Origin: Sipunculus nudus
Lineage: Eukaryota > Annelida > Sipuncula > Golfingiida > Sipunculidae
Direction: 5' to 3'
Assembly: GCA_026874595.1 (NCBI GenBank)
Contig: CM049306.1
Location: 25,907,519 to 25,971,518, forward strand
DNA length: 64,000 bases
The position numbers were made by a program, and so were the translations under genes. The notes below the pieces were generated by a model. It saw nothing but the letters and a program-made list of their open reading frames with translations, searched no databases and was not told where the DNA came from. Shown in pieces: positions 11,820 to 23,700 of the stretch; the stretch's first letter is position 1; each line of letters opens with the position of its first letter.

Positions 11820-11960
11820 CTTGCCAGTGAAGCTTGCTTTATTGCCAAAGTGGGTAGAATGCTGGACTTGTGTGCAGGTTTGATTCCACCATTGCCACAT
11901 CAGTCAATCTCACTTTGTGACATTTGTGTTGAATTGTGTCATTGCTAGTGTTGGGACCGA
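11820..11960 (+). repeat. tRNA-derived SINE-like remnant
   Basis: A degenerate Pol III A box (TTGCCAAAGTGGGTAGAA, from about 11842) is followed about 30 bases later by a near-perfect B box, GGTTTGATTCC (11877-11887). The cloverleaf is degenerate, so this is a SINE head or tRNA pseudogene, not a working tRNA. Confidence 0.45.
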
Positions 11961-12595
11961 TGATCGATTATAATCAATGATTGGTTGTCTGACAAGATGA
12001 TCCAATGATTGATCTTGCATTGCCCTTATTGATTACAGAGTTTCTCTCAAAGGTTAGGATTTATAATGGCAAGGTATGCCTTCATAAAATTTATGTGAAC
12101 AAACTTTAGAAAAATCTGCGTTTACTAATAGATTCACACCTAATTTGACTTTATACACATGTAGGCTATAGAGTTATTAGATATATTAGCCATTATGTAG
12201 GCCTATATATATATCTTTCAATTGAGAGGATTTAAGGGCTATACTTGATAAGAAATTTCATACTCCCTTAGGTTAACCAATAATTACTGATGACTGATCA
12301 TAAAATTACAACTGATTCCCAACACTTCTACTAGTGACTGATAAATGTTCACCTGTAGATGATATGCTGTTAGTGTTCAATTATGATCATGGCAGTTATT
12401 CAATTATGATCATACCCTTCGATTGCTCATAGCTGTCTTTTTAATTTGAAGGTACAGTTATGTTTAAAATGGCTTTATTGTTGGCTCTTTAATACACATA
12501 ATAATTATTTTTGTGTCATATGTTTTAAATGCTATACATACAAGTATGGTTAACCTTTGGGTCAATAGACTGTTAAGAAAAAAAAACAAAGAAAA
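11961..12595. other. Intronic sequence with GATCGATTA-like short repeats
   Basis: AT-rich. Around 11955-12050 and 12290-12330 short motifs such as GATTGAT, GATTACAG and TGACTGATCATAA recur in both orientations, suggesting a degraded small fold-back element. No gene seen. Confidence 0.35.
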
Positions 12596-15219
12596 ACAAG
12601 GGACCTATGGGTCACGGCGCTCTGCTGTTATATATGATAAAAAATATGATTTAGATATGATTCACATGCTGGTTTTGTGTGGTAATAAATATAAGCTGTA
12701 TTATGAGTTGTTGTTGTTTAGCTTATGTATGATTTTGATAGTATCTTTGGAGACAGGGAAGAGGATTGATTTCATTTATTTTATTAACAAATGGAGTACT
12801 ATTGTCACACAGATTTTGACTTGGCCATATAACTTATAAGCAGAACATATAATATAAGAGTTTAACTATTTATTAAAAAAATTACAAATATTGTCCCAAA
12901 TATAATTTTTATTAAAATAATAAGAGAATCTTATGATTTTTTAAAATGAAATATAACTGAAATAAGTACATATTGAAATGATTATTAAAATAATATTAAA
13001 AAATATATTCATGAATGCATTCATGAATACATTTTGAAAGTATTTGCACTGGTATTCATATAATTTCATTTTTACCTGAATTCCAATTCTTTATGCAAGA
13101 AATTATATAATGGAGTACATATTCATAATCGTATTTAAATATAATTGCAAATTATTTGCACCATGTCTGGTATTTATTCAGTTTTCACCAAACAATGATG
13201 TTGAGAATCCAGAATATACAAAATTAACACATTTAAATAATGATCATAAGTACCTGGTTTTATGGCTTTTATTTATATTTAAAAAAAATAAACGTAATAT
13301 ATTCAATTTGGACTAATTTCACATTAATGTACACACTAGACACAGTAGGAATCTAGATTAATATTATCAACTGCATCTTTGTTTATCATTAATTTCCTTC
13401 ATACGATCCCCAATCATTAGTAATGAATAATATGATTTACTTTTTTATCATTAAAATTGAATTATTGTGTTATTTGGAATACATGACATTTTATCCGTCG
13501 ATACAAGATTCTTATATCATCAGTAACTGCAAGTTAATTTCCTGTTATTATAAACTAACAAATTCCTTTTTTAATTTTCTTTAATTTGTTATTAAAAGCC
13601 AATAAAAATTTATTAATTTACTGTTTATTGTTATGTTGTTGGTTAAAACTACTATATGAGTTGGGTTGGACACCTGGATCAACTGTGGCTGGCCATAAGC
13701 TGCCTGGCTGCCTCAGTGTATGCCTCGCCCAAAGCATGCATAATTTGCTGAAAGTTCAACAAGGTCAACATACAGGTGACTCAAGAGGGGCTGGAGAGGG
13801 CCAAGGTCTGACATGGTCTCATAGAAACATTAACAAAAGCTACAATTTTTGGCTAATTTCTTTCAGCTTTCTAAACTAAAAAGCTGAAATCCTTATGTGT
13901 GCATGATATGAAAATTATATCAACAGTGCTCACAGGAAACAAACGTGCCACGGTCAAAGTTGAGCAAAATTTAAGGTACTAATTTTATATTTATACTAAT
14001 AACTTATAAAATTTGAAAAATTCAGAACTAATTTTGGGTATTCAATTGAATCTTGATTAAATAATGTTACATCCCTGACAAAAAAATCTCTAGCTTCAGC
14101 AATCTCCTTGTTAAGGGAGTAAATATATTTCTTGATTTTTTACAAAGTGCATTATGTTTGGGCCCATAACTAAAAACAATTACACAATACTGACATCATT
14201 TCTGACATGTGCATAGAGAATGTATAGAAAAATATGTATATTATATATGATTAAAGTTAGATCAGTTGTTTTGATATTAGGCAGTCTTAAGTGTAACAAT
14301 GGGTTTTTAATGGAAAAATGAAGTTTTTCAATAATATCTGAAAGGTATTAAGTCCTAGTGACCAAATTCTTGGCATGGTAGGGGATTTTGGAGACATCTA
14401 ATTGTATGCCAAATTTTAGGAACTGAGAGCTGAAGCTGGGGAGCTGAGCTTTTGCAATCTGCATAACACTAGCTTGATGTAAACAATATGTTACATGGTG
14501 TTTGAAAACTTGAATAAAATCTACAGTTTTTGATCAACTGGTTTCAAATTTTTGGTGTTAACAGACAAACTGCTAACAAAAACATGCTGTGAAAATTAAA
14601 TCCACAGTACTTACAGGAAAAAAACGTGCCATGGTCAAAGTTGGGGTAAATTTAAGGTACCAACTTTTTATTTTTGTTAATATTTTAACAAATTTAAAAG
14701 ATTTTGATCTAATTTTGGGTATACAATTTAATTTTGATTAATTAAAGTTATATTACTGGAAAAAAAGTCCACAGCTTTAACATGTTTGGTGTTAAGTGAT
14801 CAAATATCTTTCCTGATTTTTTACAAAATGCATTATGTTTGGGCCCATAACTTTTTTAAATTAAATAATACAGACATAATTTCTGGCATGTACATAGGAA
14901 CTATATAGAGGAATATTTATGGTAAATATGAGGAAAAACAGATGAGTTGTTTTGATATTAGGCAGTCCTGAAGTGTGAAAATAGGTTTTTTAATAAAAAA
15001 TTGAGGTTTTTCCTTAATTTCTCAAAGAAACGAAGTCGCAAAGACCCAGTTTTCGGTTTGGTAGGAGATCTTGGGGACATCTAACATTATGCCGAATTTT
15101 GGATTCCTAGGTCTTACGGTTTCAAAATGTGCCACATCTACGGACGGACGGACAGATGGACGGACGACCGACAATGGACCATGACTATAGCTCAGATGAC
15201 TTATAGTCAGCTGAGCTAA
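12596..15219 (-). mobile_element. Helentron-like element beta, copy 2
   Basis: The minus-strand 5' end is TTTTTAGCTCAGCTGACTAT (15219 downward), preceded internally by a (GGAC)n-like stretch (15140-15175). The 3' end near 12596 reads, on the minus strand, GACC-CATA-GGTC, then CCTTG and T. Inside are two units of the delta repeat, about 690 bp apart (13940 and 14628). The segment 15050-15219 is very similar to 11075-11246 of copy 1, confirming one family. No transposition protein is encoded. Confidence 0.6.
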
Positions 15220-15289
15220 AAATCAGAAAACACAGTGTTTTGACAATGGTGAAAAGAATATTCAGTTACTATTAATAAAATGACTGTAC

Positions 15290-15494
15290 TTTGATCCATT
15301 CTTCTTTATATCATCATCTTTAGCAGCTGACTGGTCACTTGCAGTCTTCTCAGTGGTTGCTTGATTTGTGTTCCCCAGGTTAAATATACTTTCTCCTCCA
15401 GTAGTTTGTTCTCCTGTTTCACTGACATTGTTCTCTGCAGATTCCTGGTTTTTAGTCTCTGTGTTCTGTGCATCTCCTGTCAAGTTTTGCTTCT
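15290..15494 (-). CDS. CCDC66: CCDC66-like protein, coding exon 5
   Basis: The exon starts after GTGATTATAG and ends at CAAA|GTACAG on the minus strand. It accepts one base from exon 4 (making Gln) and hands two bases to exon 6 (making Lys); this three-way phase agreement chose the borders. An alternative donor at 15270 would leave phase 1 and break the frame of exon 6. It encodes about residues 145-211: KQNLTGDAQNTETKNQ, ESAENNVSETGEQTTGG, ESIFNLGNTNQ, ending DDDIKKNGS. This is low-complexity, Asn/Thr/Glu-rich and presumably disordered. Confidence 0.72.
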
Positions 15495-15569
15495 CTATAA
15501 TCACAAGTGTGAAACCAAATCAACGACTATGTCTCTGAGCATATAAAATACGATTACAATTAAACTAGA

Positions 15570-16110
15570 ATGGATTTGTTTTTGCAGCCCAAAAACAGAT
15601 ATATGTCTCCCCCCTATGGGCCATATCAAAACATTAGGGGTATAATATGAACTGTCTCAAAACAATGATTCTAGATTTCAGCAGATTTTACTTTGAAGGT
15701 CAAGATCACCTGTTTTCAAACTCCAATGAGATTTTGGTAGAAAGAACTGGAGTGTCAAATTTGAAGAAAAAATCTTCAGTACTTCCAAAGTTATGGGGGT
15801 CACAATAATCCTAGAATTGCAAAAATTTGACCTTGAAGATGAAGGTCAAGGTCACTGGATTTCAAACTCTTTTGAGATTTTAGTAGGAACAATGAGTGTT
15901 TAAAATTTTGGGGAAAATAAGCAGCCCTTCACAAGTTAACGTGTTCACAAGACTATAACAATAACTATTTCGGCTGATTTGACCTTGAAGATCCTGGTCA
16001 AGGTCACTGGGTTTCAAACTCATCCAAGAACTTGGTAGGAACAATTGGTGTACCAAATTTGTGAACAAAATTATAAATAATTCAAAAGGTTCACAAGAAA
16101 TAATCAGTAA
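15570..16110. repeat. Tandem repeat with TTGACCTTGAAGAT motif
   Basis: About three units carry AAGGTCAAGGTCACTGG, TTTCAAACTC and TTGGTAGGAACAA. They are centred near 15700, 15850 and 15990, so the unit is about 145-150 bp. This is probably the core array of another Helitron-like element whose ends I could not place. Confidence 0.65.
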
Positions 16111-17012
16111 AATATGTAAATTATCATGCAATAACAATCTGATGTTGCACAAATGATGTTGTGCATGCCATTTCTGTCATCTGAATGGAATATGCTTACT
16201 AAATGATTAATGATGACATTTAAGCAGATATATTTCATATAAATATATTACCTGCATTTATTATGATCAATACAAAATGTTAAAGCACCAGAACTGATGA
16301 TATATCCCTACTGCAGTTAATGAGAAAATTGTAAGCAGTGGTTTCTGGTAAAAACCAATATCAGCTAGACAATGCACATCCCTGCCCTGTTGTCATCTGG
16401 TGAGTGAAGAATGAGCATTCTCAAATCCAAATTATATAAAACTGTGAAAATCTTCTAAGGAGGACTGAGACATGGTGCATTCCTAGATCATGTAAAATTT
16501 TCTAGTGGAAATGTGCTGTTAGAGTTCCAAGTACAGAAAGACATATGTACATATATACAGACGAGATTACAACACCCAAACCGTACCCTTCTGGGGCAAG
16601 TGTGAAATCATAGCCTGAATGAACACAAGAATGACCTGTGAACATCAGGAATGAGGAATGTCAGTTGAGCATGTAAAAATAAAAAAAAAACAAAAAACAA
16701 ATAAAAGGTATTGTCTCAGACTAAAACAAAGTCAAATAAACAACAATAAAGAATCCTATCAAGAAAGGAGCTTCTAATGGTATGGTACCTCGAATAAAAA
16801 CACATTAATACAGCCTAGAACCAGGGGATGTATCAGTTTTTACTTTTTAATCCAAATATAATGGGCCTAAACTGAGTCTGAATAGAAGTGAAGAAATCAT
16901 GCATATATTACATAAGGATAATTAATACTGTAAGGATATTACTACTTAGTGGATAGCAAATAAGATTCAAATAAAAAGCAAAAACAAAAGAACACTCAAC
17001 CTATACTCTTAC
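16111..17012. other. CCDC66-like intron 4, remainder
   Basis: AT-rich sequence with no recognisable feature apart from an A-rich tract near 16675-16705. Confidence 0.45.
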
Positions 17013-17331
17013 GTAGATCCCTGTTTTGATTGGTGAGTTGTCCAATGGTTTCGAGTATAGTATTGAGCTGATCCTTGGTCAGTGTTACAGTGCTACCATT
17101 GATGGGAGCTTCATCTGAAGCTTTTGTAACTTTTCCTTTGCTCTTGTTTTTTCCAGCTGTTCCATTAACCTCCCCTGGAGGTCGTTTCAGACTGACTGGA
17201 GGTCTATGGTCAACACGACTTGCCACCTGGGGGACGCGGGGCTTTTTCACAACATTTTTGGGTGGTACTTCCTCCACAGGTGGAGCTTTGCTTCTTAATG
17301 GATACTTCTGTTGCATAGCTTTTGTATTAAA
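17013..17331 (-). CDS. CCDC66: CCDC66-like protein, coding exon 4 (LTKDQL motif)
   Basis: This is the most informative exon. The minus strand shows ATTATCTTTCAG, then the exon, then CTAC|GTAAGAG. It begins on a codon boundary and ends with one extra base. It gives about residues 38-143. FNTKAMQQKYPLRSKAPP corresponds to the 'CPLRTKTG' region I recall from vertebrate CCDC66. A Lys/Pro/Val-rich basic stretch follows. GSTVTLTKDQLNTILETIG near residues 118-136 corresponds to the vertebrate 'LVCLTQDQLQQILMTVN' block, the best-conserved N-terminal motif. CCDC66 acts at centriolar satellites, spindle microtubules and the ciliary axoneme. The basic Pro-rich stretch could bind microtubules, but that is inference. 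Confidence 0.8.
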
Positions 17332-17591
17332 CTGAAAGATAATATGGTAACAATACAAAACCTGTTTACTTTGAATACCTAACATAATTTCAATATTTTT
17401 TGGCAATTTATGTATCCCTTTTTTTCTGTCAGATGGCTAACTTACATGAACAATCAAAGATCACATGGAATCGCACACACCTATTCATAATCATAAATAT
17501 TTAATCAAAAGAGATACAACACTGCATGATCAAGTTACCATAAATTTACAACATTTCTTTTCTATCTAAGATAGAAATTATTTTTTCATAC

Positions 17592-17617
17592 CTTTTTCTT
17601 TGGTCTTTTATCTTGAG
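17592..17617 (-). CDS. CCDC66: CCDC66-like protein, coding exon 3 (26-nt microexon)
   Basis: The minus strand has a pyrimidine tract CCTTTCCTTCCAG, 26 coding bases, then AAAAAG|GTATGA. Joined to exon 4 it reads QDKRPKKK followed by FNTKAMQQ, so it enters in phase 1 and leaves in phase 0. It is too short for any open-reading-frame search. It adds a basic, NLS-like cluster (KRPKKK). Support is splice signals, phase agreement on both sides and position between two better-supported exons. Confidence 0.65.
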
Positions 17618-19119
17618 CTGGAAGGAAAGGTAAATATGATATAAAAGTTATTATACTGAAGAATACATGAAACAGCTTAATACAAAGTGTTTCATACTCA
17701 AATCCATTCTACATTTTATATATCATCACTGGTAAGTAAATACATTATAATGCTTTAGTGGAGACGGTCTATGATTAACAAAATACACAACAAGCTTTTA
17801 TTTCCTGCTTCTAAGCTCAGTTCCCCCTTGGGTCATCTAGATTATGGCAGTTGGTGTTAGTCAGGTGAGTTTCTTTGACCTCTTATCTACCAAACTGAGG
17901 AGGCCAGCATATAAGATTGTACCATATTAGCCTCAGTGGTAAGTGGAACAATGTCATGGGTATGTTGTGTTAAAGTAACCGTAGTCATAATTACTCAAGC
18001 TGAAAGGCATGTGTATATCACTGTGGTAACCATCAAATTACATCACAATTAAAACAAAAGTACTTAAACCTGCAACCAGACTTTGGTCTTATAAAATGCA
18101 GTCAAGCCCACTGACTGTCATGTCATCTGTTCTGGCTTCAATTATGACAATAACTGGAATGTTATAGTATTTTGGCTTCAAGATCAATGTCCTTTTGAGT
18201 CACAAAAGATGTTTCATCTTACATGGTATTAAATAAATTGACAGTAATGAGGAAGCAGAAATGCTGATGAATATTTTGACTCCATAACAGTATTTCAATT
18301 TACATTTCCGGGCACTTGATAATTTATTTACTAAATTTTGTGTTCCATTGTGATCTTCATATTCATTTAGTGACAATAACTTGCCAAAAGAAGCTAACAT
18401 AGTGTTTGGGTCACATGGTAAAATTTCTGGAAAATAGGTGGAGCATTCATAACTTGTAAGCAAAGGCAAACTATTTTTACTGAATAATGCTTGCATACTT
18501 GCTGAGTATACGAAGAAATCTGTTATGTCATACAGTTTTCTTGGTGTGTCATTAATGACTGAAACTTCTACCTCCATCCTAACCATCAGCCAGTTTTAGG
18601 AGAGGCCACCACCAAGCCAATGTCAACTGCTTGTTAATGAAGTTTCAGGGAGATTGGGATTTGGGATCTGCATCTCCTAAACTGCCCATAAAACCTATGC
18701 ATCTTTAAGTGGACTCTTAAAGGATTTCAAGCTAAAAGCACTGTTAATATTGCATAGTTAATATTTTCTTGGTGAAATATCAATGATGTGTTAACCATAT
18801 GACACTTTGTGGGCTTGACTTACACTGCAATGAACCCAGATAAGATGTCACTGCATTTTTATAAATATGGCTGTAAACCAACACATTTTGTAACATAAGG
18901 AGTCTCTAAACTCTTCATAATTCTGTTTTATTTAACGATTCACAGACAGTCCTGACTGAGAAGATTCAGAAGAATTTGTTTTATGTGCCTGAAAATTGTC
19001 AATTATGTTAGTGTATCCTTAAAAAATGTAAAGAGTAAAGAATAATTAGGAGTCAAGAGAACCCAATAAATAATTACATATAACCAACAGCTAAATCAGC
19101 GTTCATGAGATATACTTAC
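17618..19119. other. CCDC66-like intron 2, nothing recognised
   Basis: Intronic AT-rich sequence. The longest frame here (18200-18586, minus) has no splice signals, no recognisable domain and ordinary intron composition. Confidence 0.45.
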
Positions 19120-19146
19120 GGTCAGCCTGCTTGTTTGACACCAAAT
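19120..19146 (-). CDS. CCDC66: CCDC66-like protein, coding exon 2 (27-nt microexon)
   Basis: The minus strand reads ATGACACACAG, 27 coding bases, then GACC|GTAAGT, a consensus donor. Phase is 1 in and 1 out, which joins exon 1 (one base over) to exon 3 (needs one base) and reads D-LVSNKQAD-P. Skipping it would also keep frame, because 27 is divisible by three, so it could be an alternatively used cassette. The acceptor pyrimidine tract is modest. Confidence 0.55.
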
Positions 19147-19436
19147 CTGTGTGTCATTGAAAATTGCATAAAAATTAATAGCAGTTACATCTAGAGAGAC
19201 AATGACCCAATTTATCTGGCCAATGTTTAGTGGGACCAGTACTGATTATAAATAAACAAGTGACCCATGGGTCATGACGCTCAGCTGACTGGGAAGAGAT
19301 TCACAAAAGGAAATTTTATCATTAGAATGGTAGATACCCATTCAACTGAAGCATCAAACAGATTAACCAACAGGCAAAGATTTAGTCTGTATTTATATAT
19401 CTGAAAAATAGAGAAAAAATGTGTAAACTTTAAAAA

Positions 19437-20779
19437 CTAGAATACGGGTAGCCGACAAGTGACTACGTGTATCTGCCAAAATCAGAGTGAAGTGAGGCAC
19501 GGATTGAGTGGCAAGGGGAAACAGAGTGAGTTATGTTGCATATTAGCATGGATGTCTGCAGCCTAAATGTGTATGTAGGTTGTGCAACCTACCACAAATC
19601 CAGAAAGCTGTCCAAGTTGTATACATATGCAAAATTTTAGGCAGTTATGTCAAACCACTACAGAGAAATGAGTGATTTTAGGCCATAGCAGACAAACAGA
19701 CAGACGCTGGCAAAATGTGCAAAAATGGTTGCAGGTGGCCCCTCCAGTTTTGTGTATGATAAAGACCTATGTGAGATCTATACACATGCAAAATTTTGGC
19801 CCAATCGTTCAAACGGTTCCCGAGATATGAGCTTGGATGTCTGCAGCATAAACTAGAATAAAGGTGGCGCCACCTGTCATAAAATCAAGAAAGCTATCCA
19901 GGATGTATAAAACTGCAAAATTTTAGGCAGATATGTCAAACCACTGCCAAGATGTGAGTGACTTTATTGCACGGCAGACAAACAGACAGACGCTGTGCAA
20001 AAATGGTTGCAGGTGGTGCCACAAGTTTTGTGTATGATAAAGAGCTATGTTAGATCTATACACATGCAAAATTTTGGCCCGATCGGTCAAACGGTTCCCG
20101 AGATATGAGCTTGGATGTCATCAGCGTGAACGTGAATGTAGGTGGTGCCACCTGTCATAAAATCAAGAAAGCTATCCAGGATGTATAAAACTGCAAAATT
20201 TTAGGCAGATATGTCAAACCACTGCCGAGATAACAGTGACATTATTGCACGGCAGACAAACAGACAGACGCTGTGCAAAAATGGTTGCAGGTGGCGCCAC
20301 CAGTTTAGCGTATGATAAAGAGCTATGTTAGATCTATATACATGCAAAATTTTGGCCCGATCGGTCAAACGGTTCCCGAAATATGAGCTTGGATGTCATC
20401 AGCGTGAATGAGAATGTAGGTGGCGCCACCTGTCATAAAATCAAGAAAGCTATCCAGGATGTATACGCATGCCGAATTTCAGGTGAATTAGTCAATTCAC
20501 TGCAGAGATATGAGTGATTTTAACCAAAGGCAGATGAACAGATGGACACTGTGCAAACATGGTTACAGGTGGCGCCACCATTTTTTGTGTAATTTATAGA
20601 GCTAACCAAGGGCTACATTAGTATAAATTTTATTTCCTGATCAGTCAAAAGGTTCCCGAGATATGAGCTTGGAAAGCTGAATAAATCAAGTCCCAGAGGA
20701 GCTCTCTGGAAACGAAAGCGGCAACGGCGGAGGAACCCTGTCAAAAACATAGTATCCACAAAACTTCGTTTTGGCGGGT
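19437..20779 (-). mobile_element. Helitron-like element alpha, copy 3, nested in beta
   Basis: On the minus strand it begins near TACCCGCCAAAACGAAGTTT (mutated from the TATCCGCC of the other copies). It ends with a stem GTAGTC-acttgtc-GGCTAC, then CCGTATTCTAG|T. The CTAG|T terminus, a nearby hairpin and insertion next to T are Helitron hallmarks. Internal units of about 280 bp carry GGTGGCGCCACC at 19863, 20290, 20419 and 20568. The flanks (AAAATAGAGAAAAAATG and AAAATACAGGTGGC) are the two halves of one beta repeat unit, which shows the insertion point. Confidence 0.75.
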
Positions 20780-20783
20780 ACAA

Positions 20784-23700
20784 AAATACAGGTGGCTCCA
20801 CCAGTCTGCAGAAACTAATAAAAACACTTACAAACATCAATATCCATGCAAAGAATCATGGTGATCTCCCCATTAGTTGTTCAGATACTTCAGCTTTTGT
20901 ATCAAATTGTCCATTATTCTGAGGGATACTTCGGAGTCCTATAGCTTGAAGGATATGGGTAACAGAGACCTAATTTTAAGTTTCCACAGGCACTTTTCAT
21001 GGGCCTTCTTGCATGACAAGAATGAAGATTCTAGGTCCAGTTGTTGCGATTTGTACCCTGTTGACAGATAACCACATCTTTAAAGGTATCAAAAAGAGAG
21101 AAAAAAAATCGTAAAAATTTGAAAAAATAGAGGTGGCGCACCCAGTCTGCAGAAACTGATGGAACAGGTCATGATCAATATGTATGCCGAAAATCATGAC
21201 CATCAGTGTTGTAGTTATTGAGATACTGCAGTTTTTGTATCAAATTTTCCATTATTCTGGGGGGTAATTTGGAGCCATACAGCTTAAAGAATATGGGTAA
21301 CAGAGACCTAATTTCAGGTTTCCATGGAGACTTTTCATGGGTCTCCCTGTGTGTCAAGAATGAAGATTCTAGGTCCAGTTTTAATGATTTGTGCCCTGTT
21401 AACAGATGTTCATAACTTTAAGGTCTCAAAAATAGAGAAAAAATTCGTAAAAAAACCCCAACAAATACAGGTGGTGCCACCAGTCTGCAGAAACTGATGA
21501 AACACTCCATGATCAATATCCATGAAAACAATTATGGTGATCTCTGCATTAGTTGTTCAGATACTTCAGCTTTTGTATCAAATTTTCCATTATTCTGAGC
21601 TGTACTTTGGAGTGCCATAGCTCAAAGGATATGGGTAACAGAGACCTAATTTCAGGTGTCGATGGAGACTTATCATGGGTCTCCCTGTGTGTCAACAATG
21701 AAGATTCTAGGTCCAGTCCTTACGATTTGTACCCTGTTGACAGATAACTACATCCTGAAAGGTCTCGAAAATAGAGAAAAACAAGTGACCCAGGGGTCAT
21801 GACGCTCAGCTGACCAGGAAGACATTGACAAAAGTAATTTTATCATCTGAATGTCAAATTTGAATGAAACACTTTTTCCAAACTTGACCTTTTGTATAAA
21901 ATCATCCAATATTCACTGGGGTACTATGGAGCTCTGTAGCATGAAGGATATGGGTAACAGACACCTATTTTCAAGGTTTACAAGATGACTTTTCAGGGGT
22001 CTCCCAGCATGTCGAAAAATAAAAATCTAGGTCCAGTTATTATGATTTGTGCCCTGTTAACAAATCCAAATGTTTATTCTGGGGGGTATTTCAAAGCCGC
22101 ATAGGATGAAGGATATGGGTAACAGAGATGTAATTTCAGGTGCACAAGGAGACTTTTCAGGGGCCTCCCAGCATATCAAGAAAGGAGATTCTAGGTCAAG
22201 TCATTATAATTTGTGCTCTGTTAACAGATGACCAAATCTTTATTCTGGGGAGTACTTCGGAGCCCCAGAGCATGAAGGATATGGGTAACAGGGACCTTAT
22301 TTCGGGTTTCCATGTAGACCTTTTATGGGCTTCCCTGGAGGTGAGGACAGAAGATTCTAGGTCCAGTCATTATGATTTGTGCCCTGTTAATATATGACCA
22401 AATCTTTATTCTGGGGGGTACTTCTGAGCCCCATAGCTCACAGAATATGGGTAACAGGGACCTTATTTCGAGTTTCCATGTAGACCTTTTATGGGCTTCC
22501 CTGGAGGTGAGGACAGAAGATTCTAGGTCCAGTCATTATGATTTGTGCCCTGTTTACAGATGACCAAATGTTTAAAGATCACAAAAGTAGAGAAAAAAAT
22601 CGTAAAAAATAAAAAAAATATAGGTGGCACCACCAATCTCCAGAAATTGACGAAACACTCCATGATCAATATCCATGCAAAGAATCATGGTGATTAATGC
22701 ATTAGTTGTTCAGATACTTTAGCTTTTGTATATTTGCATTATTCTGGGGGGTACTTCAGAACCCCATAGCTCAAAGAATATAGGTCACAGTGACCTAATT
22801 TCAGGTTTACAAGGAGAATTTCCATAGACCTCCCAGGATTTCAAGTAAGAAGATTCCCAGTCTAGCGGTTACGATTTGTGCCCTGTTAACAGACAGACGC
22901 CTGGATGGCCGGACGGACGACGTACAAAAGGTGATCCCTACAGCTCAGATGACTTTCAGTCAGCTGAGCTAAAAATTGAAAAAATACAGGTGGTGCCACC
23001 AGAATGCAGAAACTGATGAAACATTTCATGATCAATATCCATGCAAAGAATCATGGTGATCAATATAATAATTGTTCAGATACTTGAGCTTTTTGTAACA
23101 GAGACCTAATTTCAAGTTTTTAAGGAATCTTTTCATGGGCCTCTCAGCATGTCAAGAGAGAAGATTCTAGGTCCAGTTGTTACGATTTGTGCCATGTTAA
23201 CAGATGACCGCATCTTATGAGGTCTCAAAAAAAGAGAAAAAAATTCGTAAAAATAAAAAAAATACAGGTGGCGCCACCATACTGCAGAAACTGATGACAC
23301 ATTCCATGCTCAATATCCATGCAAAGAATCATGGTGATCACTGCAATAGTTGTTTAGATACTTGAGCTTTTGTATCAAATTGTCCATTATTCTGAGGGAT
23401 ACTTCAGATGACTTACAGTCAGCTGAGCTAAAAACACTTAATGGTCAATATCCAAGCAAAGAATCATGATGATCTCCGTATTAGTTGTTCAGATACTTCA
23501 GCTTTTGTATCAAATTGTCCATTATTCTGAGGGATACTTCAGAGTCCTATAGCTTGAAGGATATGGGTAACAGAGACCTAATTTCAAGTTTCCACAGGCA
23601 CTCTTCATGGGCCTCCTTGCATGACAAGAATGAAGTTTCTAGGTCCAGTTGTTGCAATTTGTACCCTCTTGATAGATAACATGGGTTGCGCCACCAGTCT

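Noticed and set aside
15262-15289. Extension of CCDC66-like exon 5 to a second donor at 15270
   Set aside because: It would leave phase 1 and force a stop in exon 6; the donor at 15290 keeps the frame.
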